DNA of 64,000 nt from Blautia sp. An81 (GCF_002161285.1 NZ_NFHH01000007.1:62001-126000), one strand, 5' to 3'. Positions 25,173 to 33,568 are shown, numbered from the stretch's first letter. The notes: generated by a model from the letters alone, not told the origin. Translations and numbers: made by a program.

Positions 25173-25758
25173 TTTTCTCTCCTTTCCTGAGACAGGCCAG
25201 GAAGTATCCGCACCCGGCTTTTCCTGCCTCTATGAAGAAATCCACACAGCTTTCCTCTGCATTTCCGTTCCAAAGACTTTCCAAAAAAAATTCCTTCCAT
25301 GCTTCCGTTTCGTCCTCCCCCTTTTCTATCTGGAATCCTGCTTTTTCAAAAGCTTCCTTCCAGCAGTTCCATATCAGAGGCTCTCTCATAGAGAGGGAAG
25401 GCGCCTTTTTCTTTTTGAAAAAAACATCGGCTATCAGCAGACAGCCATTTTTTTTCAGTACCCGGAATGCCTCTTTGAGGGCCGCATTTCCGTCTCCGCA
25501 TCCGGAGACCGTACATTCCGCCAGGCAACAGTCAAAACTTTCCCCGGCAAAATCCAGCCTTCTTATGTCTCCCTGCTCTACTCCCGGGCCTGATGGCTTC
25601 AGATCCACTGCCCTTACTTCAAATCCCAATGTTCTTAGATATGCCGCTGTTTTTCCCTCTCCAGCTCCCAGTTCCAGGATCCTGGCAGGAGGACGGAGTC
25701 CCGAAAGGGTCAGCAGTCTGGCTGTCATCTCCTGCCCGCCGGGATGACTGCCAATCAT
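25159..25758 (-). CDS. trsM: SAM-dependent methyltransferase TrsM-like (DVU_1556-type)
   Basis: About 199 residues from the ATG at 25758. A longer open frame exists, but this ATG has GGAGG upstream and overlaps the previous stop as ATGA. Class I methyltransferase: motif I ARILELGAGEGKTAAYLRTLG, motif II VRAVDLKPSG, motif III QGDIRRLDF, and SFDCCLAECTVSGCGD in place of the usual acidic loop. The C-terminal half is short and Cys/Lys-rich. From memory it matches the family NCBI calls TrsM. What it methylates is unknown; a cofactor or intermediate passed by its neighbours is the natural guess. Confidence 0.75.
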   Translation of the reverse strand: MIGSHPGGQEMTARLLTLSGLRPPARILELGAGEGKTAAYLRTLGFEVRAVDLKPSGPGVEQGDIRRLDFAGESFDCCLAECTVSGCGDGNAALKEAFRVLKKNGCLLIADVFFKKKKAPSLSMREPLIWNCWKEAFEKAGFQIEKGEDETEAWKEFFLESLWNGNAEESCVDFFIEAGKAGCGYFLACLRKGEKNGFI

Positions 25759-25973
25759 TTGTCCTCCAGACTGCGTTCCACAGAAAGGACTTTGCCTACT
25801 GCCAGCTCCTCGGGTACGTAAATATAACCGCATTCCGGACATACCGGCAGTTCTACCGGGAACGCATTGCCGAGATAGCTGAAAACCGCCCTTCCTCTGA
25901 CCAGTTCTTTTTTGCATTTATGGCACTTCAGTTTTCCCATGGGATCCATAGAATAATAAGTTTTTTCTCCCAT
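25755..25973 (-). CDS. Small two-CxxC redox/zinc-ribbon protein (DVU_1557-type)
   Basis: A 72-residue protein with two CxxC pairs: KCHKCKKELVRG near residue 16 and VCPECGYIYVPEE near residue 45, resembling a rubredoxin-like or zinc-ribbon fold. The ending LEDK-stop overlaps the methyltransferase start. The ATG lies 12 bases from the end of the large iron-sulfur protein, after a GGAGG site. It may transfer electrons or bind a metal. Function unproven. Confidence 0.8.
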   Translation of the reverse strand: MGEKTYYSMDPMGKLKCHKCKKELVRGRAVFSYLGNAFPVELPVCPECGYIYVPEELAVGKVLSVERSLEDK

Positions 25974-25984
25974 CTGCGCCTCCT

Positions 25985-28207
25985 TTACTCCACAGTCATC
26001 CGGTGGCTGTAAGCCCCATATACCAGGTATCCTTTCTCTGTCTCGGTAAACTTTACCCAGAAAGTAACATTGCCGATCCTGGCGGAAGCAGCCAGCCAGC
26101 CCTTTTCCGGGTCCTCCACCGCTTCTCCTGAGGCTTCATAATCTTTCAGTACAGCTTCCACGTCGCTTTTCAGGATCATACGCCTGTCCATTTCTTCTTC
26201 CGCTCCATTTTCATAAAAGACCGGCAGCATAGCTTCCCTCCTTATTTCTTCCTTCCAGATTTCTTGCTGGAGTTTTTCCTTCAGTTTCAGACGGTTCGCT
26301 CTACGCCGGGACAGATCCGGCACCGAAGGAGCGCCGGTTCCATAGGCCAGTTCTAGGATATGTATGGAGTCCGCTCCTGCCCGGGTCAGCTGGTCCCTGC
26401 AGGCCATGCAGTAGGTCAGGATCTTTCTGGAGGTCCTGCCGGCTGCAAAAGAAGCTTTTTTTTCTGCCATCTCGGGATTCGCAAAGCGGACCATTCCCCC
26501 GTATCCGCAGCAGGGAGACAGGTCTTTGGAAAAGGGGGCTTCTTCTACTTTACATCCCAAAGCCCCTGCAAAATCCCGGATCTGTTCCTGGATTTTCTGA
26601 TCTCCTCTTGCCCCGCAGGCATCCTGTATAGCCACTGTCTGATCTGTCACCGGATCTTTTCCCAGTTCCAGGAGTATCTGCCATACTCCCACCGCAGAAA
26701 TTTCCGTTCTTTCCCTTAATATCTTCATGCAGGTGGGACAGGCGCAGATCACTTCCGGCTCTCCCATCTCTTTCCAGACGCTGCGGATCTTTTCCAATGC
26801 CTCTGAAGCCAGATCTTCTCTTCCTGCCCATTGGGCCAGAGCCCCGCAGCAGCCAAGAAGCAGGCCTACGCCTCCGGTAAGTCTGCCTGACAGATCCCTG
26901 TAAGCAGCTTCTACTGTATCCGGTGACACGGCAGAAGCCTGGCATCCGGGGAAAAACATATATCTGCAGTGTTCATATCCCGGCTCAGGCCTGGCCAGAA
27001 ATGCTTCATTGCAGGAGAACTGCTGGTCCAGAAGGCCGAATTCATGAACAGAAGGCGGCATTTTCTCTGTCTCCACCATGATCTTCCGGGCCATTTTGCA
27101 TACTTCCGGGTAGTCAAATCCATTAGGACAGGCAGACTTGCACTGTCCGCACAGATCACAGGCATTGATCATTCCGTTTGCCATATGATTTCCCATTACA
27201 ATAGAAAGATTGTTGTAAATTTCCCGGACAGCTCCTCTGGGATTCCGTTTATACTCCTGGAAATAGACGCAGCCCTTTATACATTCCAGGCACTGGCACT
27301 GTATACAGCGTCCGGCCTCTGCTGCCGCCAGCTCTCTGTCCGGTTTCTCCGGTCCTGTAAAAGCCCGGCTTCCTTCCACACCGTCCATGGTTACATGTAA
27401 GCGGCTCTCCTGAGGACCCGGCTGCCGCATTCCTTCCCAAGAGGCCCCCTGAAGATAGCGTTCCACTTTAGCTGATACATATTTGGCCCAGGCCAGTATC
27501 CAGGCAGCTCCGTCTTTCTTTTCCCATTTCTTTTCTGTTCCAAAAACATTTTCCGGCAGGCCGGTACGCCAAAGGCAAGGAGACAGACAGACTGCGTCCC
27601 CACATGCACCCCATTCTGAGGCTTCCCCTTCTCTAACTTTTTGGGTCATTCGAAAAAGTTCCAGAGAAGCCGTATCTGCTTCTGCTTCCTCTTCTGTAAG
27701 CCCCCAGGAAATCAGAGGTTCTCTCTGGTTTTCACACCGGGTATACCAGAAAATCTCATAGCCTTTTCTGCCCAGTTCCCAGCAGCAGGCCAGGGCAAAA
27801 AGGTCATCTCCCCCTACGATCACCTTTTTATTTTTCCGGGGGATCAGAAAACGGCTGCCTCTTTCTTTTCCTCCATACAGGGCGCAGGCTTTTTCCAAAG
27901 CCCTCACCTGGATCCCTTCCCCGACCCGGGACAAGGCGCAGGCCTCCTTGCAGGCTCCGGGACAGCCCTTTGCCAGAAGGTGGAGAAAAGGGGTAACGCT
28001 CCGGATCACTCCTGCTGCTTTTGCAAAATCCCCTTTTGCCGCATAGGCGCAGACTGCCCGCATATCCAGATGAAGAGGGCATACTGCCGAGCAGCCCGGA
28101 GGATCTTCTCTGGTACAGACAGCTTCCCTCTGATGAAGTTCTTCCTGGCCGAAAGCCTGCTTCATTAAATAATGTTTTCCCACAAATCCCCGATCCTTAT
28201 GTTCCAT
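25985..28207 (-). CDS. Multi-cluster iron-sulfur protein, dicluster/CCG type
   Basis: A 740-residue protein. An N-terminal cysteine region (GCSAVCPLHLDM and CPGACKEAC, residues about 38-95) resembles the dicluster domain of glutamate-synthase-type subunits. A degenerate nucleotide-binding middle follows (KKVIVGGDDLFALACCWELG, where GxGxxG is weakened). Then come two 4Fe-4S motifs (CIQCQCLECIKGC and CDLCGQCKSACPNG). The C-terminal part has two CCG-like domains (FFPGCQAS..., GCCGALAQW and SPCCGYGGM), as in heterodisulfide reductase HdrB/GlpC. It likely carries electrons for the Mop-type aldehyde oxidoreductase encoded directly upstream. The FAD/NAD fingerprint looks damaged, so flavin binding is doubtful. 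Spaced 100 bases from that gene by a terminator, it may be separately transcribed. Confidence 0.8.
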   Translation of the reverse strand: MEHKDRGFVGKHYLMKQAFGQEELHQREAVCTREDPPGCSAVCPLHLDMRAVCAYAAKGDFAKAAGVIRSVTPFLHLLAKGCPGACKEACALSRVGEGIQVRALEKACALYGGKERGSRFLIPRKNKKVIVGGDDLFALACCWELGRKGYEIFWYTRCENQREPLISWGLTEEEAEADTASLELFRMTQKVREGEASEWGACGDAVCLSPCLWRTGLPENVFGTEKKWEKKDGAAWILAWAKYVSAKVERYLQGASWEGMRQPGPQESRLHVTMDGVEGSRAFTGPEKPDRELAAAEAGRCIQCQCLECIKGCVYFQEYKRNPRGAVREIYNNLSIVMGNHMANGMINACDLCGQCKSACPNGFDYPEVCKMARKIMVETEKMPPSVHEFGLLDQQFSCNEAFLARPEPGYEHCRYMFFPGCQASAVSPDTVEAAYRDLSGRLTGGVGLLLGCCGALAQWAGREDLASEALEKIRSVWKEMGEPEVICACPTCMKILRERTEISAVGVWQILLELGKDPVTDQTVAIQDACGARGDQKIQEQIRDFAGALGCKVEEAPFSKDLSPCCGYGGMVRFANPEMAEKKASFAAGRTSRKILTYCMACRDQLTRAGADSIHILELAYGTGAPSVPDLSRRRANRLKLKEKLQQEIWKEEIRREAMLPVFYENGAEEEMDRRMILKSDVEAVLKDYEASGEAVEDPEKGWLAASARIGNVTFWVKFTETEKGYLVYGAYSHRMTVE

Positions 28208-28226
28208 ATATTCTCTCCTGTGTTTA

Positions 28227-28247
28227 ATTATCTATTTCAAGAATAAT
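28227..28247. promoter_or_regulatory. Operator-like motif upstream of the iron-sulfur protein gene
   Basis: ATTATCT, six bases, AGAATAAT. Within it, the 19 bases at 28231-28249 match 31536-31554 at 17 positions. It lies 20-40 bases upstream of the ATG at 28207. The other copy sits before the TylF/XdhC operon. The shared site suggests one regulator for both transcription units. Confidence 0.5.
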
Positions 28248-28260
28248 ATTCGGGTAAAAC

Positions 28261-28281
28261 AAAGCGGGGATCCCCCGCTTT
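28261..28281 (-). terminator. Terminator after the aldehyde oxidoreductase gene
   Basis: A 9-bp GC-rich stem (AAAGCGGGG with CCCCGCTTT, 3-base loop) followed on the minus strand by GTTTTACCC. It can end the mop transcript before the iron-sulfur protein gene, making a separate promoter near 28.2 kb likely. Confidence 0.7.
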
Positions 28282-28307
28282 GTCCTGTCTTTTCGTTTCC
28301 GCATTTT

Positions 28308-31055
28308 TTACAGAGCATCCAGTGCAGCTTTTACCACTTCCGGTCTGGCCGGAACTCTGGTGATCCTTGCTCCGGTAGCGCTGTATATAGCGTTCAGGAT
28401 TGCCGGATGAGGTGCGGCCAAAGGTCCCTCGCCGCAGCCGGCAGCGCCGTATGGGCCAAGAGGTCTCGGGTGATTTTCCTGGTAAACCAGCTCAATGTCG
28501 TCAGGAATGTCATTGGGGTAAGGAATTCCGCACTTTAAGAGACTGGTATGTTTCTTCAGGTCCTCAAAGTCTTCTGACAGAGCCAGACCGATTCCCTGAG
28601 CAATGGCGCCCATGACCTGGCCGTCCACAACTGTCTTATTAATGATGGTGCCAAAATCAGATACCATGGTAAATTTCACAACCTTTACCTTGCCGGTCTC
28701 CATATTGACCTGTACTACAGGCAGGTTAATACAATACATGTATACAGAGAAAGGATTTCCCTGGGCCGTTTCCTGGTCACAGTCCGTGCATGCGGTTGCC
28801 ACCCATTTTCCTTCATACTTCAGCGGAAGCTTCTCTTCTACCATTTCCTCATAGGTACGATAAGTACCATCTGGTTTTCTCATGGCATTTATCAGCATCT
28901 CCGAGGCAACACGCACCGCATTTCCGGTCATGACATTGGAACGTGATCCTCCGGCGGGACCGGAATTCGGAGTCTTTCCTGTATCATTCATCACCAGTTT
29001 GATCTGGTCCGGTGTAAATCCTGCCTGACGGAGAGTTTCATGGGCGTGGGTAAGGGTACCGATATCCGCTCCCTGTCCGTGATCCTCCCAGGAATCATAA
29101 ATCGTCACCGTGTTGTCCGGATTCAGTTCTGCCCAAGCTTCTGAGGAGTCCACGCCGTCCAGGCCGCAGCCATAAACCCCCAGGGACACGCCGGCTCCAT
29201 ACTTGAATTTGCCGTTTTCTCCCTTTTCCCTGTTTAGAGTCTCTGCATAAGCTTTATTCTTCTGGTAATAAGGTCTTGCCAGATCATACAGATCCTCCAG
29301 GCAGTATACGTCTGGTTTGCAGCCATTTGGGGTCGTAGATCCTTCCGCTTCTTTATAGCAGTTCATGGCACGGAACTCAAAAGGATCGATCCCCATTTTC
29401 GCTGCCATCATATCCATTGCGATATCTCCGCCCATGAAAGACTGAGGCGCTCCGTATCCCCGGAAAGCGGCTCCGTATGCATGATTGGTGCAGACCGTCC
29501 GTGACCGGTTGCGGATATTGGGAATGTCCACTCCGGCTCCTACAAACTGGCTGAGACGCATAGTCAGCAGGTCGCCGAATTCTGAGTATGGACCGTGGTC
29601 AATAAGGTTGTCGCCTTCAAGGGCCAGGATCTTGCCTTTCTCATCCGCCGCCAGTTTGATATGCATAAAACCGGGACTTCTCTTTCCGGTATAAGTGATC
29701 ATCTGATACATGTTAAAATTCAGAGCCACCGGACGTCCTGTGACAAGGGCGGCTACCCCTACCAGCGCTTCTATGGTAGGTGAGAATTTATAGCCGAAGG
29801 TTCCTCCTGCATGGAGCTGTATCAGCCGGAGTTTTTCCGGCTCTACGCCGATGCCTGCACAGATCATGGCATGATGAAGATGGATCCCGATAGATTTGGA
29901 GTGTATGGTCACTCTTCCTTCCTCATCCATATATGCATAGGCCACGTCTGGTTCAATGGGCATATGAGGCTGTCTGGAACAATAGGCGTCCATCTCTATG
30001 ACATTGGGAGCTGTCTCCATAATAGGAGCCGTATCTTCTCCCTTTATGCAGTTGGTCTCATAGTAAACATTCGGTGTTCCCGGATGGATTTCCATAGCGT
30101 CCGGGTCCATAGCTTCCGGTGCAGACATGTACGCAGGAAGCACTTCCAGATCAACCTTCACATACTTGGCTGCTTCCCTGGCATGGGCGACTGTATCTGC
30201 ACATACCATAGCGATAGCATCTCCGTACTGGAACACTTTCTCGTCACAGAGGATCGGACGGTCCCAGCCGTCGCCTTTATTTGTGGGGAATGTGATAAGT
30301 CCGGTGATCCGGTTCTTTCCGGGAACATCTTTATAGGTAATGACCCGGTATACTCCCGGCATCTGCTCTGCCTGAGAGGTATCGATCCCCTTGATCCATG
30401 CATGGGATACTTCTGCCTGGACCAGTGCGATCTGCAGGGTATCCTCCGGAAGGGTCTTGATCTCATCGGCTCCAAAATCCCAGGATCCGGTCACTTTTGC
30501 TGCCGCCGAAGGACGGGCATAGCTGGTTCCCAAGATCCGATTATCCGTTGGCTGGAACATAAGATCTTCTTTTGTAATCTCTCCCCGCAGTACTCTGGCT
30601 GCGTCCATCACCGCATCTATCAGCGGCTTATATCCTGTACAGCGGCAGAGATTCCGGTTCTTATTGAACCATTCCCGGACCTCCGTTCTGGAGGGAGAGG
30701 GATTATTCTCCAGAAGCACTTTGGCGCTCATAATAAAGCCTGGCGAACAGAATCCGCACTGTGCGCAGCCATGTGCGATCCAGGCTGCCTGCAGAGGATG
30801 AAGGTCCTCCAGAGTACCTATACCTTCGATAGTTTCAATTTTTGCATAATCCGGCACTTTCGCTATTTTGGTAATACAAGAGCGGGTCACTTTTCCGTCC
30901 ACGATCACATTGCAGGCTCCGCAATGTCCCTCTCCGCAGCCGATCTTACAGCCTGTAAGAAGCAGTCTGTCCCTGAGCACTTCAGCTAAAGACTCGTGTC
31001 CCTCTACAACTAAAGTCCGCTGTGTGCCGTTAATCATAAGGATTTTTTTAATCAT
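28308..31055 (-). CDS. mop: Mop-type molybdenum aldehyde oxidoreductase
   Basis: A 915-residue single-chain enzyme of the xanthine oxidase family, matching the roughly 907-residue Desulfovibrio aldehyde oxidoreductase layout. First [2Fe-2S]: C40, C45, C48, C60. Second: C100, C103, C137, C139. The molybdenum domains follow: the GGTFGYKFSPT motif, AYGAAFRGYGAPQS, the QGADIGTLTHAHET segment and the catalytic Glu in GAAGCGEGPLAAPHPAI. It has no FAD domain, as expected for Mop. It oxidises aldehydes (or a related substrate) at a Mo centre and passes electrons through the two clusters. First gene of the minus-strand molybdenum locus. Natural substrate unknown. Confidence 0.9.
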   Translation of the reverse strand: MIKKILMINGTQRTLVVEGHESLAEVLRDRLLLTGCKIGCGEGHCGACNVIVDGKVTRSCITKIAKVPDYAKIETIEGIGTLEDLHPLQAAWIAHGCAQCGFCSPGFIMSAKVLLENNPSPSRTEVREWFNKNRNLCRCTGYKPLIDAVMDAARVLRGEITKEDLMFQPTDNRILGTSYARPSAAAKVTGSWDFGADEIKTLPEDTLQIALVQAEVSHAWIKGIDTSQAEQMPGVYRVITYKDVPGKNRITGLITFPTNKGDGWDRPILCDEKVFQYGDAIAMVCADTVAHAREAAKYVKVDLEVLPAYMSAPEAMDPDAMEIHPGTPNVYYETNCIKGEDTAPIMETAPNVIEMDAYCSRQPHMPIEPDVAYAYMDEEGRVTIHSKSIGIHLHHAMICAGIGVEPEKLRLIQLHAGGTFGYKFSPTIEALVGVAALVTGRPVALNFNMYQMITYTGKRSPGFMHIKLAADEKGKILALEGDNLIDHGPYSEFGDLLTMRLSQFVGAGVDIPNIRNRSRTVCTNHAYGAAFRGYGAPQSFMGGDIAMDMMAAKMGIDPFEFRAMNCYKEAEGSTTPNGCKPDVYCLEDLYDLARPYYQKNKAYAETLNREKGENGKFKYGAGVSLGVYGCGLDGVDSSEAWAELNPDNTVTIYDSWEDHGQGADIGTLTHAHETLRQAGFTPDQIKLVMNDTGKTPNSGPAGGSRSNVMTGNAVRVASEMLINAMRKPDGTYRTYEEMVEEKLPLKYEGKWVATACTDCDQETAQGNPFSVYMYCINLPVVQVNMETGKVKVVKFTMVSDFGTIINKTVVDGQVMGAIAQGIGLALSEDFEDLKKHTSLLKCGIPYPNDIPDDIELVYQENHPRPLGPYGAAGCGEGPLAAPHPAILNAIYSATGARITRVPARPEVVKAALDAL

Positions 31056-31216
31056 CCTTCCACCTCCCTATTCTGGTTTTCTTCCTGAATACTGCCGCCG
31101 TCAGATCCCTTCTGCAGCGGCGCTCTATCTTTAAGGCGCTGATCCTTAAATTCTTATCTTTTTCTGGTCAAAGCTTTTTTCCTTTGCTACAATAGGCTTA
31201 TAAAGGAGAAATGCTT

Positions 31217-31462
31217 ATGGAACTGAAAGAAATTCATGCAAAACAAGTTACGGTAGAGGTCAGAGACGAAGCTACCGGAGAAGTCTTTCGCCGTACTCTG
31301 CCTATGGAATATTATGAAACCGCTAATTTTCTCCGTCTCAGCGGAGAAGACAGAAAAGGAAAACCCAGTGAACTGGTTTTTCTGTCGGATACCGGAATGC
31401 GGCGTCTCAGAGATCTGACAGGAAAAGGTCCGGACAAAGATCCCTGTGGTACTCATCAATAA
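31217..31462 (+). CDS. Hypothetical small protein divergent from mop
   Basis: An 81-residue soluble protein. The ATG at 31217 is spaced 8 bases from GGAG, so it is preferred over one at 31211. Predicted beta-strand start (MELKEIHAKQVTVEVRDEATGEVFRRTLPMEYYETANFLRLSGED), then charged residues and ELVFLSDTGMRRLRDLTG. There is no Cys pair until one near the C-terminus and no membrane segment. A TACAAT -10 box lies at 31188-31193. It is transcribed away from mop and towards the TylF/XdhC genes. I do not recognise the family. Confidence 0.6.
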   Translation: MELKEIHAKQVTVEVRDEATGEVFRRTLPMEYYETANFLRLSGEDRKGKPSELVFLSDTGMRRLRDLTGKGPDKDPCGTHQ

Positions 31463-31530
31463 TTTTCTGAATCTTTTGCTTTAATTATAATTTGTTTTCA
31501 AAATAGAGTCAATAAATTCGCTTTTTTCCA

Positions 31531-31570
31531 ATTATTCTATTTTGAGAATAATATAATTCTCATTCTCAAA
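31531..31570. promoter_or_regulatory. Promoter/operator region of the TylF-XdhC operon
   Basis: A perfect inverted repeat ATTATTCT-N6-AGAATAAT at 31531-31552. A second, overlapping inverted repeat TGAGAAT-N6-ATTCTCA at 31543-31562 covers a TATAAT -10 box (31552-31557). A further inverted pair TCAAAATAGA (31498-31507) and TCTATTTTGA (31536-31545) lies upstream. Dense overlapping palindromes at a -10 box point to a repressor. The first repeat resembles the site at 28227. Confidence 0.6.
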
Positions 31571-31583
31571 GGGGGAATTTTTC

Positions 31584-32438
31584 ATGAAGATCATCATATT
31601 TGGCTGCGGCCAGGGAGGCCAAACCCTGGGTAATCTGCTGTCCGCCTCTGTCCGCCTTCTGGCATTTGCCGACAATAATCCCCAGACCTGGGGAAAAGAA
31701 TATGAGGGAATCCCTGTAATATCCCCTGCACAGATTCCTCAAATGGATCCCGACCTGGTCTGGATCGCCATCAAAAATCCAGCGGCCGCCTCCTCTGTAC
31801 TTTCACAGCTTCAGGATCTGGGATACACCGGTCCTGTGCAGAATCTGTCTGCCCTTCTGGATCAGATAGACTTCCGGCTTGCCACGATCCGGCTTCTGGC
31901 GAAAGAGATCCGGCAGCGCTGTCTGCCCGGGGAAATTGCCGAGCTTGGGGTACACCAGGGCGCTTCCGCCCGGGAACTGAATCGGCTGTTCCCGGAAAGA
32001 AAGCTTTATCTTTTTGATACTTTTCAGGGCTTTCCGGAAAAAGCCCTTGCTGCAGAAGCTGAAAGAAATCCATCGGTCCGGTGGAAAGATGCTTTTCAGG
32101 ATACCTCTGTTTCTCAGGTATTGGAACAGCTTCCTTATCCGGATCAGGCAGTAATCTGTGCCGGATACTTTCCGGATTCTCTGCCCTCTGCGCCTCCCCG
32201 TTTTGCTTTTGTACATCTGGATCCGGACTTATACGAGTCTGTTGCCCAGGGGCTCCGGATTTTCTGGCCACTTCTGGTGTGCGGCGGTGTCATTTTTGTC
32301 CATGATTACCGCAGTCTTCAGTTTCCCGGAGCCGGACAGGCAGTAAAAGAGTTCTGCAGGAAACACCGGCTTACCCCTCTGCCGCTGCCAGATCTCCATG
32401 GAAGCGCTTTACTTGTCAAGCAGTCGGAAGACTCCTAA
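31584..32438 (+). CDS. TylF-like methyltransferase with N-terminal Rossmann domain
   Basis: A 284-residue protein with an N-terminal NAD(P)-type fold of about 90 residues (MKIIIFGCGQGGQTLGNLLS..., FADNNPQTWGKEYEGIPVISP, LVWIAIKN). A TylF/MycF-like class I methyltransferase follows: motif I IAELGVHQGASARELNRLFP, LYLFDTFQGFPE and metal/SAM loop FVHLDPDLYESVAQGLRIFWP, then VIFVHDYRS. TylF enzymes O-methylate sugars of macrolides, but here it sits in front of xdhC in a molybdenum locus. The plus-strand position and paired operator suggest co-regulation. Substrate unknown. Confidence 0.75.
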   Translation: MKIIIFGCGQGGQTLGNLLSASVRLLAFADNNPQTWGKEYEGIPVISPAQIPQMDPDLVWIAIKNPAAASSVLSQLQDLGYTGPVQNLSALLDQIDFRLATIRLLAKEIRQRCLPGEIAELGVHQGASARELNRLFPERKLYLFDTFQGFPEKALAAEAERNPSVRWKDAFQDTSVSQVLEQLPYPDQAVICAGYFPDSLPSAPPRFAFVHLDPDLYESVAQGLRIFWPLLVCGGVIFVHDYRSLQFPGAGQAVKEFCRKHRLTPLPLPDLHGSALLVKQSEDS

Positions 32439-32505
32439 ACGCAAGCTAAAAATATGTTTAAAAACGGCAGTCTCAGATCCTGCCGCCAGGAAAGGAGTTC
32501 AGATT

Positions 32506-33534
32506 ATGTCAGAATTATATAATCTCATCGCCTCCTGTAATCCCAATCGCCAGAGCCTTATCCTCACAGCTCTGGATGGAACAGCAGCAGGTGAAAAGGC
32601 TTTTTTTGCAGATGGTTCTCTTCAGTGGGAATCCGGAAAAGAAGGATTCTTCTCTCATTTTGCCGAAAATCTTCCGGATATTTCTGCCCCCGGTATTATC
32701 ACCGAGAACAGTACACGGATCTTCTGTGAGTTTCCGGCGCATGAACAAAAGCTGGTGATCTGCGGCGCCGGTCATGTATCCATTCCAGTGATCCAGATCG
32801 GACGTATGATCGGCTGTACTGTCACAGTCCTGGAAGACCGCCCCAAATTTGCCGACAATGCCAGAAGAGCCGGTGCAGATACTGTGCTCTGCCAGCCTTT
32901 TGAAGAAGGGCTGAAAAAAATCCCCGGGGATAGGGATACCTATTTTATCATTGTGACCAGAGGCCACCGTTACGATCAGGTGTGTCTGGAAAAGATCATG
33001 AAAAAAGAGCATGCCTATATCGGCATGATGGGAAGCCGGGCCCGGACTGTCAAAGTAAAACAGGCTCTGCTGGAACAAGGCGCTGATCCCCAGATACTGG
33101 AATCCGTACACACTCCCATCGGTCTGCCTATCGGAGGAGAAACACCTGAAGAGATCGGCGTCTCCATCATAGCTGAAGTGATACAGGAAAAAAACCGCTG
33201 CCGGAAGCGGGGCGGTTTTACAAAAGAGATCCTCAGGGCAATTTTAGATGAAAAGGACAAAGACATCAAAAAAGTCCTGGCCACTATTGTGACCAAAAAA
33301 GGCTCCTCTCCCAGAGAAGCCGGGACAAAAATGCTGGTTTACCAGGATGGTCGGACTGTGGGAACCATCGGCGGAGGATGCCTGGAAGCAGATATCATCC
33401 AGAGATCCCTCCGTCTTATGTCTCAGGAAAGCCTCCCCCTGGTACTCCATCACGCTGATATGACCGGAAAAGATGCTGAAGACGAAGGCATGGTCTGCGG
33501 CGGTATGGTGGATGTTTTATTAGAAGTTCTGTAA
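32506..33534 (+). CDS. xdhC: XdhC-family molybdenum-hydroxylase maturation factor
   Basis: About 342 residues from the ATG at 32506 (AGGAAAGGAG upstream). The order is unusual. A short N-terminal segment (1-75) looks like a degraded CoxI-like half. A Rossmann domain of XdhC type follows (80-235: VICGAGHVSIPVIQIGRMIGC..., IVTRGHRYDQVCLEKIM). Then comes an intact XdhC_CoxI domain at the C-terminus (LATIVTKKGSSPREAGTKMLVYQDG, TIGGGCLEADII). Canonical XdhC has the CoxI domain first. XdhC binds and sulfurates Moco for insertion into xanthine-dehydrogenase-type enzymes, so Mop is the likely client. It is followed by the displaced tuf tail at 33640. Confidence 0.8.
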   Translation: MSELYNLIASCNPNRQSLILTALDGTAAGEKAFFADGSLQWESGKEGFFSHFAENLPDISAPGIITENSTRIFCEFPAHEQKLVICGAGHVSIPVIQIGRMIGCTVTVLEDRPKFADNARRAGADTVLCQPFEEGLKKIPGDRDTYFIIVTRGHRYDQVCLEKIMKKEHAYIGMMGSRARTVKVKQALLEQGADPQILESVHTPIGLPIGGETPEEIGVSIIAEVIQEKNRCRKRGGFTKEILRAILDEKDKDIKKVLATIVTKKGSSPREAGTKMLVYQDGRTVGTIGGGCLEADIIQRSLRLMSQESLPLVLHHADMTGKDAEDEGMVCGGMVDVLLEVL

Positions 33535-33568
33535 CAGAAAAACCCCGGCAGTCTTTCGGCTCCGGGGT
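33535..33568. terminator. Original terminator of tuf, now beside the element
   Basis: A stem ACCCCGG/CCGGGGT (33542-33548 with 33562-33568), with a T-run on the minus strand (GGGGTTTTTCTG). It resembles the terminator at 46304-46335 behind the present tuf. It is thus the ancestral tuf terminator, left behind when the element entered. It may also stop xdhC in the plus direction, though less well. Confidence 0.7.
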
